From NCBI RefSeq assembly GCF_900168265.1, contig NZ_FVZF01000014.1, positions 22,927 through 86,926 of the forward strand: a DNA stretch of 64,000 bases. Direction: 5' to 3'. The stretch's first letter is position 1; every line of letters begins with the position of its first letter. Shown in pieces: positions 55,523 through 64,000 of the stretch. Position numbers and translations under genes: made by a program. The notes under the pieces are model-generated. The model saw only the letters and a list, made by a program, of their open reading frames with translations, was not told the origin of the DNA and made no database searches. The DNA comes from Salegentibacter salarius. Its GTDB lineage: Bacteria > Bacteroidota > Bacteroidia > Flavobacteriales > Flavobacteriaceae.

Positions 55523-55598
55523 ATAGATGTTATTCTAAAATAAATGGCTTAAAATCATTAAATTGAAAGGTATATTTGCACGGTTAAATTCTCACGAA

Positions 55599-56285
55599 AT
55601 GAAAGAGCTCTATTCCCTAAAGCCTAAAAAACGCAAACGTCTTATTTTAATATTAAGTGCTTTTTTCGTTTTATTGCTAATTACAGAATTTATTGAAAAG
55701 AGGAGCTTAAAAAGTATAGATCAGGACTTTTCTTCGCTATATCAGGATCGATTACTGCCGGCTTCCCAAATGTATGAGCTTTCAGAATTACTCCACGAAA
55801 AAAGGATGTTTTTCGAAAATATAAAAGATGATAGGGAGTTTATTGCTGCATTAAATTTAAAAGAGATTACGGATTATAATACCCAAATTGATCAAGTTCT
55901 AAAAGATTACGGAAAAACCTATTTAGTAGATAGGGAGGAAGTATATTTTAAAGATTTTAATAAGCATTATCAGGAATATTTGATATTGGAAAATACAATC
56001 CTCGAGAATTTACAAGAAGAAGATTTTAGTACCGCTCATTATCTTATCGATAAAAATGCCAACCACCATTTTAGAATTTTAAATCTCGATTTGCATAATA
56101 TTGCGAGTATCCAGCCCGAAGTTGGAGAGCAACTTATGGCTCATTATAAATCAAGCTCTGGAATGACTTCACTACTGTATTATTTCAAAATTGCCCTTAC
56201 CATTCTTATAGGTGTTTTTGTGTTGCGACTTCTTGGTTTAGAGCAATTACTTAAACGTCCTAAACAAAAATTTGAGTTGAACTAA
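55599..56285 (+). CDS. Four-helix-bundle membrane sensor-like protein without output domain
   Basis: Starting at the ATG at 55599 gives 228 residues; the frame also extends to a TTG at 55563. One transmembrane helix at about residues 12-32 and a second at about 200-218 bracket a helical periplasmic part that looks like a 4HB ligand-binding module (as in methyl-accepting receptors), with a Leu/Glu heptad pattern. There is no HAMP, kinase or methyl-accepting domain. Conserved in flavobacteria as a stand-alone protein; ligand and partner unknown. It lies after the porin-like barrel gene. Confidence 0.75.
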   Translation: MKELYSLKPKKRKRLILILSAFFVLLLITEFIEKRSLKSIDQDFSSLYQDRLLPASQMYELSELLHEKRMFFENIKDDREFIAALNLKEITDYNTQIDQVLKDYGKTYLVDREEVYFKDFNKHYQEYLILENTILENLQEEDFSTAHYLIDKNANHHFRILNLDLHNIASIQPEVGEQLMAHYKSSSGMTSLLYYFKIALTILIGVFVLRLLGLEQLLKRPKQKFELN

Positions 56286-56939
56286 CCAACTCTTCTCTCA
56301 GAATTATTTGTAAGAATTTTCTTTATTTTTACTAAATAATTGGTTCTTTTAGTATTACAATCTTATCCTTTTTTCATTAAAGGACTTTCTTTTTTTTGAG
56401 TAAAAATTGATTTTTATTTATCAAATAGAAGATTTCCTCTAATTTTAAATATGATATTGCTTATTTTATTCTTTCTGGAGTGTTGATATTATAGCGGATT
56501 AACAAATTTTTTTGGTATTATATCGAAAAAATGCTTTAAGCCTATATTTTATATGTAGATTTACTTTAGGATTAGACGCCCCCACCTTCTATTTCCATCC
56601 CCCATTCACCATTTAATTTTTGATACACTAATAGTAATTACCCCAATAAAAATGGTAGCGTAAGTATACCGTTATCTTAAATTTTTTGATTTTAAAAAAA
56701 TAGAAGACCCTACTTCTATTTTTATTTGATTTTCAAGTTAATTCGTTTAAAATAAGTGAATTTCCGTAATAGAAAATGGGACTCACAACGACGAAGTCAT
56801 GAAGATTTATAATTATTAAAGTAAGTTACATCCCCCCACCCAAATCAATATTTGCGACCTACAATTTTTTTCTTGGTTTTTATTTTTCACGAAAGATTTT
56901 AACCCAGAGAATTTAAATTATTAATCTAAATTTTGAATT
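56286..56939 (+). promoter_or_regulatory. Long leader region of the exopolysaccharide locus
   Basis: 654 bases without a gene. It contains two C-rich stretches (about 56578-56610 and 56830-56842), a near-perfect hairpin at 56696-56723 and a likely -7 element AATATTTG at 56847-56854 (one mismatch). The first gene starts about 86 bases after that element. Such long leaders precede capsule loci in Bacteroidota. No small open frame beyond about 12 codons is present. Confidence 0.4.
56696..56723 (+). terminator. Possible attenuator hairpin in the exopolysaccharide leader
   Basis: AAAAATAGAAG (56696-56706), loop ACCCTA, CTTCTATTTTT (56713-56723), then ATTTG. A perfect 11-bp AT-rich inverted repeat followed by a short T run, so it could stop transcription from an upstream start. 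It precedes the first gene by about 215 bases. Confidence 0.45.
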
Positions 56940-58286
56940 GTGAAGGGGTCCTATTTTATTATTCCGTTATCAGTAGTCATTCATTTAATGATTATTAATC
57001 TGAGCTTTTATGTGCTCACACCGGAGACGTATACAGAAACTGTAGCTATAAGTATTAATATATCCTGGTTGTTGATTGGGATAGGGCTTAATTTTTACAG
57101 TATTGATAGAAAAGAAAAGTTTAGGCACAAATTTCATAAATTCCTAAGGCATTTTTTTGTTTTTGTACTTTCATATTTTAGCGTCTTAGCCTTTGTAAAA
57201 ATTGACTTTGATCCTCAAAAACAAATCTTAGTTTTATCTACGCTATTAGTATTTCTTCTTTTCTATAGATGGGCATTTTTCGAATTTCGAAAATTTTACC
57301 GCCAGGGAGGTGGTAATTCTTTAAAAGTGGTGATTTTAGGTAATGATAGAAACTTAATTCGCCTGGAGCGTATTTTTAATGATCCAGATTATGGCTATAG
57401 ATATCTTGGTTATTTTCAAAGTAAAAAAGCAAAGCATATTACAGGGAAATATCTCGGTGATTTTGAAGATTGTTTCCGTTTTATTACCGATCAGGAGGTA
57501 GATGAAATTTATTGTTCAGTTAGTCAGTTTACTAAATCTGAGCTTCTAAGGATCAGGGCTTTTTCCGATAATCATCTGACTAAATTAAAGTTGATTCCTG
57601 ATAATAAAGATATTTATTCCAGTTCAATGGAATTTGAAATCTTTGAAAATCTACCTATTCTCAATCTAAGAAAATCTCCTCTTGATAAAAATTATGCAAA
57701 GTACAGCAAGCGTATTTTTGATATTGCCTTCTCCTCTTTGGTTATTGTGTTGATATTATCCTGGTTAATACCGCTAATTTTTATTTTAAATCTTTTTGAA
57801 TCTAAGGGGCCGGTGATATTTAGGCAGTTAAGACACGGAAAAGACAAAAAAATCTTCTGGTGTTACAAATTTAGATCTATGGCAGTTAATCCAGAAGCGA
57901 ATAGTCAAATGTGCACTCGTAACGATTTAAGAGTAACTAAAATTGGTAAATTTCTAAGAAAGACCAGTATAGATGAATTACCGCAATTTATAAACGTTTT
58001 TCTTGGCGACATGAGCGTGGTAGGACCCAGACCGCACATGGAGCTTCATACAATGGAATATGAAAACAATGTAGATAAATACCTGGTAAGGCATTTCGCA
58101 AAACCAGGAATAACCGGGCTGGCGCAGGTTAAAGGGTATCGCGGCGAAATTATTAGAAAATCTGACATTATTAATAGAACACGTATGGATATTCTTTATC
58201 TGGAAAAATGGACGGCCTTGCTAGATCTGAAAATTATTTACCAAACAATTTATAACTGCTTTTATGGCGAAGAAAAAGCCTATTGA
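56940..58286 (+). CDS. Undecaprenyl-phosphate sugar phosphotransferase (initiating glycosyltransferase)
   Basis: A 448-residue polyprenyl-phosphate hexose-1-phosphate transferase. Five N-terminal membrane helices (about residues 5-120), a Rossmann-like part with VVILGNDRNLIRLERIF (about 135-150), then a re-entrant catalytic domain with KRIFDIAFSSL, GPVIFRQLRHGKDKKIFWCYKFRSM and RKTSIDELPQFINV and GPRPHM (about 250-400). It loads the first sugar phosphate on undecaprenyl phosphate. Translation starts at a GTG (56940): no in-frame ATG precedes the first helix. Confidence 0.93.
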   Translation: MKGSYFIIPLSVVIHLMIINLSFYVLTPETYTETVAISINISWLLIGIGLNFYSIDRKEKFRHKFHKFLRHFFVFVLSYFSVLAFVKIDFDPQKQILVLSTLLVFLLFYRWAFFEFRKFYRQGGGNSLKVVILGNDRNLIRLERIFNDPDYGYRYLGYFQSKKAKHITGKYLGDFEDCFRFITDQEVDEIYCSVSQFTKSELLRIRAFSDNHLTKLKLIPDNKDIYSSSMEFEIFENLPILNLRKSPLDKNYAKYSKRIFDIAFSSLVIVLILSWLIPLIFILNLFESKGPVIFRQLRHGKDKKIFWCYKFRSMAVNPEANSQMCTRNDLRVTKIGKFLRKTSIDELPQFINVFLGDMSVVGPRPHMELHTMEYENNVDKYLVRHFAKPGITGLAQVKGYRGEIIRKSDIINRTRMDILYLEKWTALLDLKIIYQTIYNCFYGEEKAY

Positions 58287-58326
58287 TTTTTGCTAATCAT
58301 CTTAATAATAAAATTAGTCACCTCCT

Positions 58327-59151
58327 ATGAAAAATTTTAAAAAACCTTTATTCCTTCCTTCTAGGGGAAGCTTTAAAAATTTTCGATTAATAATACTGAT
58401 TTTTATCTCAGTAATTTCCTTAAGCGCTTGCGTTAACGTTAAGAAAGCAACTTATTTTAATGATATTCCCGATTCTGAATTTAAATCGAGATTTGAAAAC
58501 ATGGAATCGGTAATTAAGGAAAATGATTTACTAAGTATTTCAGTTAGCAGTTTAAACCCAGAAGCAACCGAAGTTTTTAACGCTTCCAATGTTTCTGTAA
58601 CTCAAACTTCAACAGCTACCGGAACTACCACTCAGGCTTCTGGATATTTGGTAGACCACGAGGGTTTCATTCGATTTCCCTTCTTAGGGACCTTAAAAGC
58701 AGCCGGGAAAACCAAACAGGAATTAAGAGAAGAGATTACAAAAGAATTGGTAGACCGCAAGCTCTTGCTAGAACCAATAGTAGATATTAGATATCTAAAC
58801 TACAGGGTTTCGGTGTTGGGAGAAGTAAAAGATCCTTCAGTATTGACCATTCCTAGTGAAAAGGTAACACTTTTGGAAGCCTTAGGTTTAGCTGGAGATC
58901 TTACGGTATATGCAAAACGGGATAACATTCTATTAATTAGGGAAGAAGATAATGTAAAAAAGTTGGTTAGGCTTGATCTAACTTCAGAAGAAATATTTAC
59001 CTCTCCATATTATAATCTTAAGTCTAATGATATTATCTATGTTGAAGCTAATAAATCTAAAGTAGCTTCCACAAGTAGGATAAACCAATGGTTACCTATT
59101 ATTATTAGTTCTCTTTCTCTAGCTGTCATCGCCTTTGACAGGTTCCTGTAA
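58327..59151 (+). CDS. Polysaccharide export lipoprotein (Wza-like)
   Basis: A 274-residue outer-membrane export protein. Lipobox LSAC (Cys about 37) after a long N-terminal stretch, polysaccharide export (PES) domain with LLSISVSSLNPEA and GYLVDHEGFIRFPFLG, an SLBB-type domain (VSVLGEVKDPSVLTIPSE), and a C-terminal membrane helix (LPIIISSLSLAVIAF, about 255-270). With the kinase it forms an export channel across the envelope. 40 bases after the sugar transferase, 15 bases before the kinase gene. Confidence 0.93.
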   Translation: MKNFKKPLFLPSRGSFKNFRLIILIFISVISLSACVNVKKATYFNDIPDSEFKSRFENMESVIKENDLLSISVSSLNPEATEVFNASNVSVTQTSTATGTTTQASGYLVDHEGFIRFPFLGTLKAAGKTKQELREEITKELVDRKLLLEPIVDIRYLNYRVSVLGEVKDPSVLTIPSEKVTLLEALGLAGDLTVYAKRDNILLIREEDNVKKLVRLDLTSEEIFTSPYYNLKSNDIIYVEANKSKVASTSRINQWLPIIISSLSLAVIAFDRFL

Positions 59152-59166
59152 TTAAATAGTAAAGAC

Positions 59167-61479
59167 ATGAAGTACAATTCTAAAACCGGAAAAGAGGATA
59201 ATCTTTTCCGGTACATCATAAAGACATTTTTTCCTTTTTGGCCTCTATTTTTAGTACTTATTGTGGTTTGTATTTTAGCGGCCTGGGGATATTTAAAATA
59301 TGCTACTCCTATTTATGAAGCTTCAGCTTCAATCATGATAAAAGATGAGGAAAAAGGAGTTGATGATTCTAAGATAATGGAGAGTATAAATCCTTTTGAT
59401 TCAAAGAAAATTGTAGAAAATGAAATTGAAGTTCTAAAGTCCAGAGATTTAATGAAGTCTGTAGTGAGGGACTTAAACCTTTACGCTCCAATTTATGAAG
59501 ATACCGGGATTAAAACTATTTCTGCTTATACCTCAAGTCCAATTAGAGTGATAGTTCAAGATCCAAATAGGATTAGTATCTCTGCTGACGAACCAGAAAA
59601 GCATTTTTTTAAATATAATGCTAACGATGAAAAGGTTGTTTTTTCTGGTAAGGAATATTCACTAAATGAATGGTTTGAGTTTTCAGCGGGACAAACAATC
59701 ATGTTTGTAAAAAATGATAATGTAAATAAAAATGCAAGTGATCCATTGTTCTTTTATTTGTTGAACCCAAAAATGATCTCTTCTGAATTGATTGATGAAT
59801 TGGATATAAGTACTTCTAATAAGCTTTCATCTGTAGTTAATTTAACTATTAGAGATGCGGTGCCTGAAAGAGCTGAAAATATTTTAAACCGATTAATTCT
59901 GGAATATAACCGGAAGATAATTAAGGACCAAAATGAGCTTGCTGCAAGTACTATGACCTTTATTGACGAAAGAATTGAAAATGTGGAAGCAGATTTAGAT
60001 GAACTTGAATATAAAATAGAGGAATATAAGTCTAACCAAGGTGTGGTAGATTTAAGCGAACAGGGCCGGTTATATCTCCAGGATATTGGGGAAAATGATA
60101 AGCAAATTTCAGAACTTGAACTTCAGCTAGCGGTATTAAACAATGTTGAAAACTATGTAATATCTAAAGGTAGCGCTGGAGGTATGGTCCCTTCAACTCT
60201 TGGTATTAGCGATCCAATCTTATCACAACTTATTGAGAAACTATATAATCTTGAGGTAGAGTATGAAAGATTGAAGAAAACTACGGCAGAGAACAACCCA
60301 GTTTTAACTTCTATTTCTAATCAAATTTCTAAAATTAGACCAAGTATATTAGAAAATGTAAAAAGCCAAAGGCAGAATTTACAGTCAAGATTAGCTAACT
60401 TAAACTCAAATAACAGAAGATTTAATTCGACTTTGCGGAATATTCCCGGAAAAGAAAGAACACTCCTCGAAATAAATAGACGAAAAACAATTAAGAATAA
60501 TTTGTTCTCTTATCTTCTTCAAAAAAGGGAGGAAGCGGCCCTGGCAAATGTACCTACAAATGAAAATAGTGCGATGATTGATAAGGCCGAGGCCTCAATT
60601 GATCCAGTAAGCCCTAAACCACTTTTTACTTACCTAATTGCTATTTTATTGGCAGTGGGAATAGGTACTGGTTATGTTAAAGGAAAAGAAGTTCTAAGCG
60701 GAAAGGTTTTATATAGATCAGATATTGAAGAATATACCAGTATTCCTGTAATTGCTGAAATATTTTATTCAAAGAACTCCAAGGGTAAGAGATTTACTAA
60801 ACCTCAGGACTTTGTGCTAATTGAGCAATTTAGGCAATTAGGGGCCAGGCTTGGATTATACAGACGCGATATTGAAAATAAAAGAATATTAGTAACGTCA
60901 GGAATTTCAGGTGAAGGAAAGAGCTTTGTGAGTTCTAATCTTGCTTTTAGTTTGGCCCAAACCGGGAAGAAAGTAGTTCTGGTAGATATGGATTTTAGAA
61001 AACATAAAACTTCAGATTTGTTTAATCTTTCTGGCTCAAAGGGAATCATTGGTTTATTAAAAGGTGAAGTAACTTACGATGAAATTATACATCCATCAGA
61101 AGTAAATTCGAATTTATTTGTAATTGCTACAGGAGCCAAAGGAGATGATTATACTGAAATTTTATTGAATGGAAAATTAGAGTTCTTAATGGATTCTCTA
61201 TCTGATGATTTTGAATATGTTGTAATTGATGCAGCTCCGGTAAATATTTTAGCCGAAGTGAATCTCATTGCCGAGTTTAGTGAGAAAACTTTATTAATTA
61301 TAAGACACGGTCATACTTCAAAGGAGTCACTTAAAAGACTTGATGAATCCGCTGGTTTACAATCGCTTAAAAATGTTTCTATTGTTTTTAATGGGTTAAA
61401 AAACCGTGGGATGATAAAGACCGATTACGGCTATGGCTATGATCTAAAACATAGAATGGCTTCATATGCTAAACAATGA
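59167..61479 (+). CDS. Polysaccharide co-polymerase/tyrosine autokinase (Wzc-like)
   Basis: A 770-residue inner-membrane protein. Wzz domain with first membrane helix (about 22-41), a long periplasmic coiled-coil part, GNVR-like region near 410-445, second helix (about 477-497), then the cytosolic BY-kinase: Walker A SGISGEGKS (about 578-586), Walker A' VVLVDMDFR (about 603) and VVIDAAP (Walker B, about 681). A C-terminal tyrosine cluster (DYGYGYD) is the likely autophosphorylation site. It regulates chain length and export with the Wza-like protein. Confidence 0.95.
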   Translation: MKYNSKTGKEDNLFRYIIKTFFPFWPLFLVLIVVCILAAWGYLKYATPIYEASASIMIKDEEKGVDDSKIMESINPFDSKKIVENEIEVLKSRDLMKSVVRDLNLYAPIYEDTGIKTISAYTSSPIRVIVQDPNRISISADEPEKHFFKYNANDEKVVFSGKEYSLNEWFEFSAGQTIMFVKNDNVNKNASDPLFFYLLNPKMISSELIDELDISTSNKLSSVVNLTIRDAVPERAENILNRLILEYNRKIIKDQNELAASTMTFIDERIENVEADLDELEYKIEEYKSNQGVVDLSEQGRLYLQDIGENDKQISELELQLAVLNNVENYVISKGSAGGMVPSTLGISDPILSQLIEKLYNLEVEYERLKKTTAENNPVLTSISNQISKIRPSILENVKSQRQNLQSRLANLNSNNRRFNSTLRNIPGKERTLLEINRRKTIKNNLFSYLLQKREEAALANVPTNENSAMIDKAEASIDPVSPKPLFTYLIAILLAVGIGTGYVKGKEVLSGKVLYRSDIEEYTSIPVIAEIFYSKNSKGKRFTKPQDFVLIEQFRQLGARLGLYRRDIENKRILVTSGISGEGKSFVSSNLAFSLAQTGKKVVLVDMDFRKHKTSDLFNLSGSKGIIGLLKGEVTYDEIIHPSEVNSNLFVIATGAKGDDYTEILLNGKLEFLMDSLSDDFEYVVIDAAPVNILAEVNLIAEFSEKTLLIIRHGHTSKESLKRLDESAGLQSLKNVSIVFNGLKNRGMIKTDYGYGYDLKHRMASYAKQ

Positions 61480-61565
61480 TTTAAAACAATAATATATAAT
61501 GAATATTTCTAATTAAAGAAACCTTTACAGAATAATAGCTAGAAGGTTGACTTTTGGTTTATCAT

Positions 61566-62969
61566 ATGATAAAAAAAATCCTGGGTAATATAGTGTTTAA
61601 AAATTTTTCCTATTTAACCATAGGCACTATCATAGCTCAACTAATAAGTCTGGTTACGGTTCTTAAAATCACCAGTATTTTAAACCCTGATGATTATGGT
61701 CTTTTTACATTCCTTATAGCTCAAGGAATGCTCTTGTTAAGAATTGGAGATTTAGGAAATAGAAATATTGTTATAAGAACAATTGCCCGAGACCCGTCTC
61801 ATACTAATGATTTATTGGTTAATGGGGCAATTTTAAGGGTACTAGCCATTATAGCCCTATCTCTTATCTACTATGTTTACAATCATTACTTCGGAAGCTT
61901 ATCATTCAACAACCTTTTTCTAATTTTTGTTTTCTCGCTTTTTAGCTGTTTTGCGAATTTATTTGAACTCATATTTCACGGTAATCAAAAAATGCTGCCC
62001 TCGGCGGTTATTAATCTTACTTACAGTGTAATATGGTTTGTGATTGTATTCTTTGTGCTAGAGAAAGGCATAAGTATCACCTACATTTTTTTACTTTATA
62101 TCTCAATTACATTAATAAAGGGAATACTTTATTTAGCTTTCATTAAATATTATAAATTATTTAAAGGTAAGATTCAGAGCTTTAGGGTTTCTTCTAAACA
62201 AATTATAAAAGAAAGTTGGCCTTATTTTGCAATGATCCTTATTCTATTGCCTTTAACCAGTCTTGCAAACAATTTTTTAGACATAAACTCCAATAATATT
62301 CAAATTGGATATTTTAATCTCTCAGAAAGATTATTAGGCCCAATTTCCCTGGTAGTAGGAATGTCTTTAAGTGCCATATTCCCAAATTTGTCGGCAATGT
62401 GGAGCAAAAATAGGGAGAAATTTTATCGGTATTTATCCATTGGCTTTGGAGTGTATATGATGGCGTCCATGCTCGTTTGTTTTATATTCACCCTTTTTTC
62501 TAAAGAGATAGTTATTTTATTATTTCCAGATGATTATTTACCAGCTATCAAGGTTTGCCAAATGCAGGTTTGGTATTTGTTTTTTACATCGGTAGATAGT
62601 TTAGTGGGAGTAGTGTTAGGTGCGGCAAATCGCGAAAAACTTATTCTAAGATTTAGTATTGTTTACTTTCTAATTTGTACACCTGTACTTTTTTATAGCA
62701 GTAAATATGGAGCTCTTGGTATTTCGTACGGTTATGTGATTTCTTATGGAGCCTGTTTAATTTATGTATGGCTTACTTTTAAAAAATCCCTGAATATAAA
62801 GATCAAATACGACCTTCGTATTTGGTTGCTCGCAATAACTCTATTTATAATATCATTTTATCTAACTGCAGATATTTCGCTAATTTATAAACTAATTATA
62901 TGCCTGGCTGTATTGGGCCTTTTACTCCCTTATTCTTTTAAACTTTATAAGCCCTTATTTGTTAAATGA
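61566..62969 (+). CDS. Polysaccharide flippase (Wzx-like, MATE/MOP superfamily)
   Basis: A 467-residue integral membrane protein with about 12-14 helices, translocating lipid-linked repeat units. The first frame codon is a TTG at 61554, but the ATG at 61566 (MIKKILGNIVFKNFSYLTIG) fits the family start. FGLFTFLIAQGMLLLRIGDLGNRNIVIR matches the first-helix motif of the polysaccharide synthesis family. It overlaps the next gene by 4 bases. Confidence 0.92.
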   Translation: MIKKILGNIVFKNFSYLTIGTIIAQLISLVTVLKITSILNPDDYGLFTFLIAQGMLLLRIGDLGNRNIVIRTIARDPSHTNDLLVNGAILRVLAIIALSLIYYVYNHYFGSLSFNNLFLIFVFSLFSCFANLFELIFHGNQKMLPSAVINLTYSVIWFVIVFFVLEKGISITYIFLLYISITLIKGILYLAFIKYYKLFKGKIQSFRVSSKQIIKESWPYFAMILILLPLTSLANNFLDINSNNIQIGYFNLSERLLGPISLVVGMSLSAIFPNLSAMWSKNREKFYRYLSIGFGVYMMASMLVCFIFTLFSKEIVILLFPDDYLPAIKVCQMQVWYLFFTSVDSLVGVVLGAANREKLILRFSIVYFLICTPVLFYSSKYGALGISYGYVISYGACLIYVWLTFKKSLNIKIKYDLRIWLLAITLFIISFYLTADISLIYKLIICLAVLGLLLPYSFKLYKPLFVK

Positions 62970-63685
62970 GAAGACAACTTGAAATAGCCTTTGTTTTCCT
63001 GCTCGTAATAATTTCATTTAAATTTTTTGATGCACGTTTTTTAAATGATAGCATTCTTAATTATCTGTTGTTTTTAACATTAATTATTACGATAATTATA
63101 TCTGTACCTTATATACTCCCACCCAATAAAGGTTTTGTCCTTCCTGTTCAGTTATTATTGGGGTCTATGTTTATTTCTATAATTATGGCTGGATTATATT
63201 GGGATCAAAGTTTATTAGATAGCCTAATAGCAGTAGCACCTTATTTAATTTTTTTTATCTTTTTTTATCTATTGCAGGTTAAATTTCCTGTAGATCTTCT
63301 GGAAAAAATAATTGTAATTTATGGAGTATTATATATTCTCTTATATGCCTTTGAGTTTATAAATAGTCCAACGGTATTTTTTGGAAAGCCCTTATGGGGA
63401 GATGAATTTCTCGTATCTCGTGGAATTATGAGAATTATATTTCCGGGAGGAGGAGTTTTTGTTTTAACCAGTTTTATAGCAATTAATAAATTAACTTCTC
63501 AGGAAAAAAATAGATGGTTTTGGTTGCTCTTAACTATAGCCGGGATTGTAATTCCACTAATGCAAGTGACCCGACAATTTATAGCTGGAATACTGTTACT
63601 CTATTTGTATCACGCTATAAGGTCTATTAGTCTTTCCAAAAAAGTACTGATTGATCATCCCCCAAAAATTAGGACAGTAAGTTAA
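62966..63685 (+). CDS. Wzy-like O-antigen polymerase, truncated by an insertion sequence
   Basis: A 239-residue product with about seven membrane helices and no recognised soluble domain; Wzy-type polymerases usually have 10-14 helices and about 400 residues. GIMRIIFPGGGVFVL and VTRQFIAGILLLYLY resemble polymerase sequences near a periplasmic loop. The frame runs 30-40 bases into the insertion element (from about 63650), so the last residues (DHPPKIRTVS) are foreign. The rest of the gene lies beyond the element, outside the window, if it survives. Confidence 0.75.
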   Translation: MRRQLEIAFVFLLVIISFKFFDARFLNDSILNYLLFLTLIITIIISVPYILPPNKGFVLPVQLLLGSMFISIIMAGLYWDQSLLDSLIAVAPYLIFFIFFYLLQVKFPVDLLEKIIVIYGVLYILLYAFEFINSPTVFFGKPLWGDEFLVSRGIMRIIFPGGGVFVLTSFIAINKLTSQEKNRWFWLLLTIAGIVIPLMQVTRQFIAGILLLYLYHAIRSISLSKKVLIDHPPKIRTVS

Positions 63686-64000
63686 GTTCAAAAATAACCT
63701 TAATTTTACTGTATTATGACACGAAGAAAATTCACATCCAAGTTTAAAACGAAAGTAGTCCTTGAAGCCTTGAAGGAGCGGCAAACTGTCAAGGAGCTTG
63801 CACAAAAATTTGAAATCACCCCTCAGCAAATAGGCACCTGGAAACGCGATTTCCTAAAGGAGGCCGATACTGTTTTTTCCAAGGGTGAAAAATCAAAAAA
63901 ATCGGAAGCAGAGGAAAAGAAAGACCAGCTTCTTAAAGTCATTGGGGAGCTTAAAGTGGAGAATGATTTTTTAAAAAATGCCTTGCGCTAAAACCTTTAG
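63652..64000 (+). mobile_element. IS3-family insertion sequence, left part
   Basis: An element begins near 63648-63652 with TGATCATCCCCCAAAA, fitting the TG ends of IS3-family elements, followed by the orfA gene. The exact left end cannot be fixed without the right end, which is beyond 64000. It has inserted in the wzy-like gene. Confidence 0.75.
63716..63991 (+). CDS. IS3 family transposase OrfA
   Basis: A 91-residue protein with the helix-turn-helix region of Tnp_1 (KFKTKVVLEALKERQTVKELAQKFEITPQQIGTWKR read in parts) and a leucine-zipper-like C-terminal helix (KKDQLLKVIGELKVENDFL). OrfB, with the DDE catalytic part, must follow beyond the window. Two slippery heptamers in frame lie just before the stop (T TTT TTA at 63967-63973 and A AAA AAT at 63973-63979), which fits -1 frameshifting to make the OrfAB fusion. 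Confidence 0.9.
   Translation: MTRRKFTSKFKTKVVLEALKERQTVKELAQKFEITPQQIGTWKRDFLKEADTVFSKGEKSKKSEAEEKKDQLLKVIGELKVENDFLKNALR

Noticed and set aside
1..64000. CRISPR arrays, tRNA or rRNA genes
   Set aside because: No regularly spaced direct repeats and no cloverleaf-like or rRNA-like sequence were noticed when reading both strands.

Overview
The window is a 64-kb stretch of an AT-rich chromosome from a member of the Bacteroidota, almost certainly a Flavobacteriaceae of the Gramella/Salegentibacter/Zunongwangia kind. The reasons are a partial menaquinone cluster (menA, menC, menE), a DUF4136 lipoprotein, a PorT-like barrel, an FMN-binding glutamate synthase-like protein, almost no Shine-Dalgarno sites, and TAnnTTTG-type promoter elements in front of several genes. 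The genus is inference; the family-level call rests on the gene set. No tRNA, rRNA or CRISPR array was seen.

Layout. 1-29 kb is mostly housekeeping: a fasciclin protein, a DUF4136 lipoprotein, pheT, a TPR protein, recG, an M1 peptidase followed by two tandem patatins, an M20 amidohydrolase/glutamate-synthase-like operon, a UvrD/PcrA helicase with a TTG start, a YciO-type protein, an alpha/beta hydrolase, an OmpA lipoprotein, GT2 plus a solitary HsdR_N protein, holA, and the menaquinone genes (menA, UPF0173 hydrolase, menC, CPBP protease, menE) with an M24 peptidase. 29.4-46.0 kb is an accessory-looking metabolic island, all on the minus strand except one VIT1-type gene: beta-phosphoglucomutase, trehalose-phosphatase, GH65 phosphorylase, a P-type ATPase, a PfkB-type phosphofructokinase, GpmI, PEP synthase, a second P-type ATPase and a D-lactate-dehydrogenase-like enzyme. 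46-56 kb returns to housekeeping and stress genes: a second M1 peptidase, an acyl-CoA carboxylase beta subunit, a small membrane protein, a frameshifted dinB-like gene, ettA, DUF1456, DUF2254, hsp20 and a porin-like barrel. 56.9-64 kb is the start of an exopolysaccharide locus (initiating sugar transferase, Wza-like, Wzc-like kinase, Wzx-like flippase, Wzy-like protein) whose polymerase-like gene is cut by an IS3-family element running off the window.

How the genes work together. The island can be read as a short carbon and energy route: GH65 phosphorolysis of a glucosyl disaccharide gives beta-glucose 1-phosphate, beta-PGM makes glucose 6-phosphate, and PfkB, GpmI, PEP synthase and a D-2-hydroxyacid dehydrogenase cover later steps down to D-lactate, with two ATP-driven cation pumps alongside. 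The order pgmB-otsB-GH65 matches the domain order of the mycobacterial protein Rv2006 (OtsB1), and PfkB and a P-type ATPase (CtpF) also belong to the DosR dormancy regulon. This parallel is the most interesting feature here and is an inference from gene content. Three adjacent island genes (gpmI, pfkB, the upstream ATPase) carry five small indels between them and dinB carries one; most lie in homopolymers, so sequencing error, genuine decay and slippage must be told apart. Two copies of a palindromic REP-like repeat with compensatory stem changes are also present, one of them inside the loop of a terminator-like inverted repeat.
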